This document shows positions 6,472 through 10,839 of a stretch of 10,839 nt of DNA, one piece after another. This stretch comes from Moraxellaceae bacterium. GTDB lineage: Bacteria; Pseudomonadota; Gammaproteobacteria; Pseudomonadales; UBA3067. The notes beneath the pieces were generated by a model, which made no database searches, was not told where the DNA came from, and saw only the letters and a program-made list of their open reading frames with translations. The DNA lies in assembly GCA_002401525.1 (NCBI GenBank), contig NVTH01000011.1, positions 20,763 to 31,601 on the forward strand. The letters run 5' to 3'. Within the stretch, counting starts at the first letter, position 1. Each line of letters starts with the position of its first letter. The position numbers and the translations under genes were made by a program.

Positions 6472-7440
6472 GTGAACGCAGTGGATAAAGTAATAAATAT
6501 AAAACGGAATAGGCGCCCAATAATCGCATCGGTTAGTTGGGCGTTTTTTATATTTTATTCCTGTTTTGCTCATTCCGAAATGGAAGTGGGTAACCTTAAT
6601 AATATTGATGCGGGAACTTGGAGCGGTCAAACGCTGATGCAAGGCAATGACGACGTCTGCGTGCGGTCAGATTTTTGCATTGACCTGGGGTTCTTTAAAT
6701 TTTGTTTTCCTGTCAACTATGGCGTGACTCTTCAAGGTCAAGGCGCCGGCGGCGCCTTCGTTCTTAGTAATGGCAGTGATGAAATTCCCCTCCGTGCTTA
6801 TTTTAACGATGTTGCCGGCATTACCGATCGAGTGGAGTTGTCTCCGGGGGTGAGGTTAACCAACCAAACGGGCGCGCAACGTAATAGCTGCGGTGCAGAT
6901 AACGGTAATTTTTCGGTGGAAATTGACATGAGTGACTTACTCAATGTCAGCGCCGGCAATTATCAAGGCATCGTCGATTTTGAATTTGAAAACGTCATGG
7001 GGGATTTATTCAACGGACAAATTATCGTTGATATTACCTTGGCTGACATGGTTCAAATTACTGGCACCGATGATTTAGGTTTAACGCCGGGGGGTAATTA
7101 CATACAAGGCGGCGATGATTTTTGTGTCTACCGCAATGGCGGTGCGGGCTACTCAGTGAACGTCAGCTCGAGTAATAGCGCAGGCGCTGGTCTTTTTACC
7201 ATGAGTACCGGCTCGGATACGGTGAATTACCAAGTCTATTACGATGACTCTGTAGGGGCAGGAAGCTCCGGAGTCTTGTTGACCGAAGGTAATCAAACCG
7301 GTGGCTTTAATGGTGCTGGGACTTATTCTCCAGGATGCATTAGCCAAAATGCGTCTATTTATGTCCGCGCTCAAGCGGATTTGTTTCAACGGTTTGGAAA
7401 TTATTCGGATGTCCTTACCATTGAGATAGTGCCCGAGTAA
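6472..7440 (+). CDS. Exported two-domain SCPU-like pilin/adhesin paralogue A
   Basis: A 322-residue protein. Residues 1-36 form an export signal: a basic KRNRR stretch, hydrophobic PIIASVSWAFFIFYS, and then likely cleavage near CFAHS. Domain 1 (about 38-190) starts MEVGNLNNIDAGTWSG and has Cys63, Cys69, Cys78 and Cys140. Domain 2 (about 191-322) has DLGLTPGG, FCVYRNGG with Cys218, YQVYYDD, GCISQNASIYV with Cys289 and ends GNYSDVLTIEIVPE. Both domains carry the signature of the single-domain protein upstream. In Csu-type systems two-domain subunits tend to be tip adhesins, a possible analogy here. The start is uncertain: an in-frame stop at 6466 leaves only GTG at 6472 or 6481 before the signal peptide. 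Neither has a recognisable Shine-Dalgarno, and the leader is very A-rich. The paralogue follows after 2 bp. Confidence 0.75.
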   Translation: MNAVDKVINIKRNRRPIIASVSWAFFIFYSCFAHSEMEVGNLNNIDAGTWSGQTLMQGNDDVCVRSDFCIDLGFFKFCFPVNYGVTLQGQGAGGAFVLSNGSDEIPLRAYFNDVAGITDRVELSPGVRLTNQTGAQRNSCGADNGNFSVEIDMSDLLNVSAGNYQGIVDFEFENVMGDLFNGQIIVDITLADMVQITGTDDLGLTPGGNYIQGGDDFCVYRNGGAGYSVNVSSSNSAGAGLFTMSTGSDTVNYQVYYDDSVGAGSSGVLLTEGNQTGGFNGAGTYSPGCISQNASIYVRAQADLFQRFGNYSDVLTIEIVPE

Positions 7441-7442
7441 TC

Positions 7443-8477
7443 ATGATGGAGCGATTATTTGGCCTATTGGTATTTATTTCTAGAGATTTTATTCTCTCTC
7501 GGTTGTTATCAACACTCCATGTTCGCACGCGGGCTAATGGCCTCGCTTTTATTGCGGTAATCCTCGCCGTTTATTCGATTCTCTATTCCGCGCTGGCGTA
7601 CTCCACCATTGAAGTGGGCAATATCAATACCGTGGACGCAGGCACTTGGAGCGGACAAATTCTAATGGCCGGGAATGATGATGTCTGTGTACGCTCGGAT
7701 CGGCGATGCGACGCAGGGGGCAATAATTGTCGAGTGCGGAGAAATTACACGGTGATGGTGCAGGGGGCCGGGGCGGGCGGAAGTTTTGTGGTGAATTTAG
7801 GTGCCGAGGAAATTCCGTTTCGTTTGTATTATAACGACGCGGTTGGCGTCGCGGGCCGGGTGGAATTACTGCCTGGGGAAGAGATTACTTCCCAAAAAGG
7901 TGCCCAGGCCAATGGCTGTGGCCCAGCAGACAATGGCAATTTTTCGGTGGAATTTGATATTGGTGATTTGTATAACGTCAGTGCCGGCGATTATTCGGGC
8001 AATTTGGATTTTGTGATTGGTAAAAACAATGGCCGTGGGGAAACTTTTGAAGGGCAGATCGACGTGGCGCTCAGACTCGCAAGCGTGGTTCAAATTACAG
8101 GTGTTGATAATTTGGGGTTGGTGGTTGGAGGCGATTATCTACAAGGAGGCGATGATTTCTGTGTGTATCGCAACGGCGGTGCCGTCTACGGGGTGAATGT
8201 AAGTTCGAGCAATAGCGCTGCGGCGGGTGTTTTTACCCTTAGTACGGGCGCTGATACGGTCAATTACGAGGTGTTTTACGACGATGTGGTTGGCTCAGGC
8301 AGTGGCGGAGTCTCTCTAACGGAGGGGGTCCAAAGCGGTGGATTTAGCGGGTCAGGGAGCTTTTCTGCAGGATGTCTAAGCCAAAATGCGTCTATTTATG
8401 TGCGCGCCCCAGCGCAATTATTCCAGCGTTTTGGCAATTATTCTGACACCTTAACGATTGAAATCATTCCCGAATAA
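7443..8477 (+). CDS. Exported two-domain SCPU-like pilin/adhesin paralogue B
   Basis: A 344-residue tandem paralogue of the preceding gene, starting 2 bp after its stop (ATG at 7443 or 7446), so probably translated by coupling; no good Shine-Dalgarno is seen. The N-terminus is unusually long. A first hydrophobic stretch (residues 5-12) and basic HVRTRANG are followed by LAFIAVILAVYSILYSALA, with cleavage likely near residue 52. Domain 1 has Cys82, Cys89, Cys96 and Cys159. Domain 2 has FCVYRNGG with Cys240, YEVFYDD, GCLSQNASIYV with Cys311 and the ending FQRFGNYSDTLTIEIIPE. Domain 2 is close to that of paralogue A, whereas the cysteine-rich loop of domain 1 (residues 82-100) is clearly different. 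Secretion is well supported. A role in fimbriae, adhesion or a coat layer is inferred from the fold resemblance. Confidence 0.75.
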   Translation: MMERLFGLLVFISRDFILSRLLSTLHVRTRANGLAFIAVILAVYSILYSALAYSTIEVGNINTVDAGTWSGQILMAGNDDVCVRSDRRCDAGGNNCRVRRNYTVMVQGAGAGGSFVVNLGAEEIPFRLYYNDAVGVAGRVELLPGEEITSQKGAQANGCGPADNGNFSVEFDIGDLYNVSAGDYSGNLDFVIGKNNGRGETFEGQIDVALRLASVVQITGVDNLGLVVGGDYLQGGDDFCVYRNGGAVYGVNVSSSNSAAAGVFTLSTGADTVNYEVFYDDVVGSGSGGVSLTEGVQSGGFSGSGSFSAGCLSQNASIYVRAPAQLFQRFGNYSDTLTIEIIPE

Positions 8478-8781
8478 GACATTTTACCTGCCCTGTCTTT
8501 GCAGCCTCTCTGGTTAATCCCGATTACTTTTTGCCACGGCTGCTTTACTTAAACCAGCGCTGTTAGAAAGCAAATTGAATCCATTATTTACCACTTTCTT
8601 AAAATAGGGGCTTGAATATCTGCTGAAAATAGTTGATATAGGAACCCGTGTTGACCGCTTTGTTTCCAGAACTTAATTGTGGATGAGGTGGATGGTGGTA
8701 AATACTTCTATTCAGTACTGATATGGGTGTGGCGCATAACAGCCGCTCATTTAAAAATCCTAGCGACGGAGGGGTGAAATA
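8478..8781 (+). other. Non-coding gap before panB
   Basis: About 300 bases with no credible gene. A weak AAGACA/TGTCTT dyad lies just after the preceding stop. A TTGACC box sits at about 8651 with only a poor -10 partner. The panB promoter may be here, but I cannot place it. A short direct repeat GTGGATG-AG-GTGGATG is present near 8680. Confidence 0.4.
8768..8774 (+). promoter_or_regulatory. Strong ribosome-binding site of panB
   Basis: GGAGGGG lies 7 bases before the ATG at 8782 and fixes that start. Confidence 0.75.
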
Positions 8782-9567
8782 ATGAAATTGAAACCGGATG
8801 ATTTTTATCAAATGAAGGGATCGACGCCCATTACCATGTTAACGGCGTATACCTGCCCGGTGGCGCGAAGTTTGGAAAAGGCGCAGATCCCAATTTTATT
8901 AGTCGGGGATACCGTGGGCATGGTGGAGATGGGCTTTGAGAGCACGCGAGACGTCACCATCGAGCACATGGAATACCACGTCGCGGCAGTACGACGCGGC
9001 GCTCCCACGACACATATTATTGGCGACTTGCCTTATGAGACCGATATTAATCCTGAAGTAGCGCTACTCAATGCCAAGCGCCTACTGTCGGCAGGTGCGG
9101 ACAGTATTAAATTAGAAGGCCCTAAGGACGAAGTGATTGCTCACTTAGTCAAAAATAATATCGCCGTGGTGGGCCATACAGGTTTGACCCCTCAAACGGC
9201 TACCAGCTTTAAAAAGGTAGGCCGCACGGCCAGCGATGCGAAACGAATTGAAGATGAAGCCCAATTAATTCAGCAAGCCGGTGCATTTATGGTGGTGCTT
9301 GAGCACATTCCTTATGAGCTCGCATTGGGGATTACTTCGGCTTTGAAAATCCCTACGATTGGCATTGGCGCCGGCCCGGATTGTGATGGCCAGGTGTTGG
9401 TCATCAATGACGCGCTCGGGCTAGGGGATTATTGGCCACCGTTTTCGAAACAGTATGATCATGTCAGTGATAAGGTTTTTGACGTCGCACAACGCTTTTC
9501 AAACGAAGTAAAATCTCGGGAATTCCCGAACAATATTATTTCCCTTTCTGGGTCGAGCAAAGGCTAG
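8782..9567 (+). CDS. panB: 3-methyl-2-oxobutanoate hydroxymethyltransferase (ketopantoate hydroxymethyltransferase), divergent PanB
   Basis: A 261-residue cytoplasmic enzyme of the usual PanB length. PanB transfers a hydroxymethyl group from 5,10-methylenetetrahydrofolate to 2-oxoisovalerate to give ketopantoate, the first step of pantothenate and CoA synthesis. It has the (beta/alpha)8 motifs in order: MLTAYT (19-24), VGDTVGM with Asp43, RRGAP (71-75), GDLPYET with Asp82, IKLEG with Lys110 and Glu112, GHTGLTPQ with His132, VVLEHIP with Glu174 and IGIGAGPDCDGQVLV. The residues corresponding to the E. coli Mg-binding aspartates and catalytic glutamate are therefore present. Two differences stand out. 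The usual TAYD is TAYT, and the conserved GG(Y/F)(K/R)VQG stretch after GLTPQ is replaced by a shorter FKKVGRT. panC is not adjacent, unlike in many genomes. It appears to be a single-gene unit with its own terminator. It may be a PanB paralogue rather than the main enzyme. Confidence 0.9.
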   Translation: MKLKPDDFYQMKGSTPITMLTAYTCPVARSLEKAQIPILLVGDTVGMVEMGFESTRDVTIEHMEYHVAAVRRGAPTTHIIGDLPYETDINPEVALLNAKRLLSAGADSIKLEGPKDEVIAHLVKNNIAVVGHTGLTPQTATSFKKVGRTASDAKRIEDEAQLIQQAGAFMVVLEHIPYELALGITSALKIPTIGIGAGPDCDGQVLVINDALGLGDYWPPFSKQYDHVSDKVFDVAQRFSNEVKSREFPNNIISLSGSSKG

Positions 9568-9596
9568 CTTAGTTAAGGTTTAGTCGACAATAAAAC

Positions 9597-9627
9597 ACGC
9601 AGGTTTTACCCGCCTGCGTCGTTTTTT
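9597..9627 (+). terminator. Rho-independent terminator of panB
   Basis: The perfect 7-bp GC-rich stem ACGCAGG (9597-9603) / CCTGCGT (9613-9619) has a 9-base loop and is followed by CG and six T bases (9622-9627). It begins 30 bases after the panB stop. Confidence 0.88.
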
Positions 9628-9689
9628 ATCGTCCCCAACTGCTTCCTGCAGCTCTATGAACCCGCGATAACCGCCAATTCGTTGCCTGC

Positions 9690-9823
9690 CGTCATTCTTG
9701 GCCGCATCACCCCGTTATTCACATTGACACCACCGTGTCATTCGCGCCATCATTTTATTCACACCACCTCGTTATTCACACCACCTCGTCATTCACACCA
9801 CCTTTGTCATTCACGCTACACCC
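9690..9823. repeat. Degenerate 17-23 bp tandem array left of element copy 2
   Basis: Units resembling CGTCATTCACACCACCT begin at about 9690, 9713, 9736, 9753, 9770, 9787 and 9805, leading into the element end at 9824. Spacing is 23 bp at the outside and 17-19 bp near the element. The unit resembles the outermost bases of the element's inverted end. The same arrangement occurs around the other copy. No gene is present. Confidence 0.72.
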
Positions 9824-9970
9824 CGTCATTCCCGCGAAGGCGGGAATCCATAGTCTTCAGAGCACAACCTTCAGCACGCCACTAATAATGTTTTCTAAAA
9901 TAAAGCCGGATGGTGCTTTAGAATTACAGCCTAAACAAAATGGATTCCCGCCTTCGCGGGAATGACGGGG
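9821..9970. mobile_element. MITE-like element, copy 2, with perfect 31-bp inverted ends
   Basis: The left end CCCCGTCATTCCCGCGAAGG and its continuation (9821-9851) is perfectly inverted at 9940-9970. Both ends contain the exact dRS3-like palindrome ATTCCC-GCGAAGGC-GGGAAT or its inverse (9828-9847, 9944-9963). The interior is non-coding and recognisably related to copy 1: CTTCAG near the left, TTTTCTAAAATAA at 9891-9903 and CTAAACAAAATGG against CTTAAACACGATGG near the right. There is no transposase, so it would be non-autonomous. The core from CGTCATT to AATGACG is 144 bp against 145 bp in copy 1. Confidence 0.75.
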
Positions 9971-10235
9971 TCTAGCGGCAACGATGAGTGCTACCTAACA
10001 CAGCCACTCATTAATACCTTTTTTCAGTAGTGCTTCAAAAATAGCCCCAAAAATAATTGAATTAGTGCCCAAAGGAAGGCTTTCAGGCTTTGAATTCAGC
10101 CGAGCTGCAATTAGAATAGTTTCGCTATCCCTAAACGTTCTGGGTAGCCCGCCCAGGTGTTAGTCCACAATTGAACGTGACTGTTTGGGCTCATAATTCG
10201 GATTCACTGTTTATTTAACCCTTGATGGACTTGCC
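9971..10235. other. Non-coding gap before the outer-membrane barrel gene
   Basis: About 265 bases without a supported gene. The only signal noted is a possible promoter close to the following gene. Confidence 0.45.
10171..10197 (+). promoter_or_regulatory. Possible sigma-70 promoter for the outer-membrane protein gene
   Basis: TTGAAC (10171-10176) and CATAAT (10192-10197) match the -35 and -10 consensus well, but the 15-base spacer is shorter than optimal. Transcription would begin about 30 bases before the start codon at 10236. Confidence 0.35.
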
Positions 10236-10766
10236 ATGAAAAAATATGCGTTGATAGTTCCTTTTGCGTTATCCACAAGCCTTGCCGTCGCGGCAGAGCA
10301 GCCCTACATTGGCGTGGATTATTTTGGCGTTTCCTTTAGTCAAAGTGATTTTGATATGAATTCCTACGGCGTGCGACTTAAGCTAGGGTCTGAAATCAAT
10401 CAATACTTCGCGGCTGAAATCCATATCGCCACTGCGGCAGAAGAGACGTTAGAAACCGATGACGGTGATGAGTGGGATGTAAAATTGGAATATTTGTACG
10501 GCATGGGGTTTCGAGGCCAATTTCCTTTTGCCAATGAACGAGCTCGATTTTACGGCACCGTTGGTTATTCTTATGCCCGTTTAGAAGCTGAAAGTGATTT
10601 TTTTGACCCGGAGGCGGACTCGGTCGATGGGGCGTCCATTGGTTTTGGCTTTGATGTCACGGCCGCTCAAAACTGGCTGGTTAATATTGATTACACGTCT
10701 TATATAAATAGTAATTCTGCTGAATTGACTGGTGCGAGTGTTGGGGTGCGGTATCAGTTGCAGTGA
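10236..10766 (+). CDS. Small outer-membrane beta-barrel protein (OmpA-like porin fold)
   Basis: A 176-residue protein with a clear Sec signal peptide, MKKYALIVPFALSTSLAVAA, and cleavage expected before EQPYIG. The mature part alternates polar and aromatic or hydrophobic residues in about eight strands: PYIGVDYFGVSFS, YGVRLKLGSEI, YFAAEIHIAT, WDVKLEYLYGMGFRGQF, ARFYGTVGYSYARLEAE, GASIGFGFDV, NWLVNIDYTSYI and GASVGVRYQLQ. This length and pattern fit the eight-stranded outer-membrane barrel domain (PF13505-like). There is no peptidoglycan-binding OmpA C-terminal domain. The last residue is Gln, with Tyr three before the end, rather than the common terminal Phe. The ATG is preceded by a modest GGA at 10227-10229. 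The gene is monocistronic as far as visible. Its specific function cannot be deduced. Confidence 0.8.
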   Translation: MKKYALIVPFALSTSLAVAAEQPYIGVDYFGVSFSQSDFDMNSYGVRLKLGSEINQYFAAEIHIATAAEETLETDDGDEWDVKLEYLYGMGFRGQFPFANERARFYGTVGYSYARLEAESDFFDPEADSVDGASIGFGFDVTAAQNWLVNIDYTSYINSNSAELTGASVGVRYQLQ

Positions 10767-10824
10767 GTGAGTTAGAGACGCGGATGTAAACATTGGTGTT
10801 GCTGGATTGATTAAAGATTTGTAA

Positions 10825-10839
10825 TAAAAAAGGCCCGCT
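10825..10839. terminator. Possible terminator half cut by the window end
   Basis: A run of seven A bases followed by GGCCCGCT is typical of the left half of a bidirectional intrinsic terminator, about 60 bases after the barrel gene. The matching arm lies beyond the window. Confidence 0.3.

Noticed and set aside
6556..6573. Possible lipobox (FYSC) making paralogue A a lipoprotein
   Set aside because: The residues before the Cys do not fit the L-(A/S/T)-(G/A)-C consensus, and the paralogue lacks this cysteine.
6430..6642. A 70-codon - strand frame over the start of paralogue A
   Set aside because: It owes its openness to the AT-rich leader, runs opposite a signal peptide and has no convincing start context.
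6661..6740. Possible frameshift or pseudogene between the two paralogues because of the divergent loop
   Set aside because: Both frames stay open throughout with conserved sequence on either side and conserved cysteine spacing. The difference is a loop substitution, not a frameshift.
8599..9008. - strand open frames before and within the start of panB
   Set aside because: One lies opposite the panB start and the other spans the non-coding gap. Neither has protein family features.
9682..9965. Two overlapping open frames on the + strand rich in His, Ser, Thr and Pro
   Set aside because: Both read through the degenerate 17-bp array and the MITE-like copy. The composition reflects the repeats, not a protein.

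Overview
The window looks like chromosomal DNA of a gammaproteobacterium with moderate GC. The evidence is the tail of a mannose-sensitive haemagglutinin (MSHA) type IV pilus locus (MshO, MshP and MshQ-like products in the usual order), a PanB enzyme, a small OmpA-like outer-membrane barrel, and repeats built on the palindrome ATTCCC-N8-GGGAAT. All eight supported genes are on the + strand. I cannot name the genus.

Layout. Positions 1-4610 hold the end of mshO (its 5' end lies outside the window), mshP and a large mshQ-like gene. These probably form one operon that ends at a weak hairpin. MshQ carries a tandemly duplicated beta-solenoid-like module and a C-terminal DUF6701-type region. It also contains a G8 homopolymer inside its coding sequence. 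Positions 4611-5671 are non-coding. They hold a 145-bp element with inverted ends, set within inwardly symmetric arrays of 17-19 bp repeats, and then a leader with several dyads.

Positions 5672-8477 hold three genes for exported proteins that share one two-cysteine domain resembling the spore coat U (SCPU)/Csu-type pilin fold. The first protein has one copy of the domain and the next two have two copies each. The last two are tandem paralogues only 2 bp apart. A large bulged stem-loop separates the single-domain gene from the pair. No chaperone or usher gene is visible beside them, which makes this the most interesting part of the window.

Positions 8782-9567 encode a PanB-type ketopantoate hydroxymethyltransferase that keeps the catalytic residues but has an altered central motif. 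A clear intrinsic terminator follows it. Positions 9690-9970 hold a second copy of the inverted-repeat element, again preceded by a degenerate 17-23 bp array. Positions 10236-10766 encode a small outer-membrane beta-barrel protein.

Overall this is a cell-surface region: type IV pilus accessory proteins, probable secreted pilin-like subunits and an outer-membrane barrel. One metabolic gene and two copies of a small non-autonomous repeat element are interspersed. Functional links between the pilus genes and the SCPU-like cluster are inference from proximity only.
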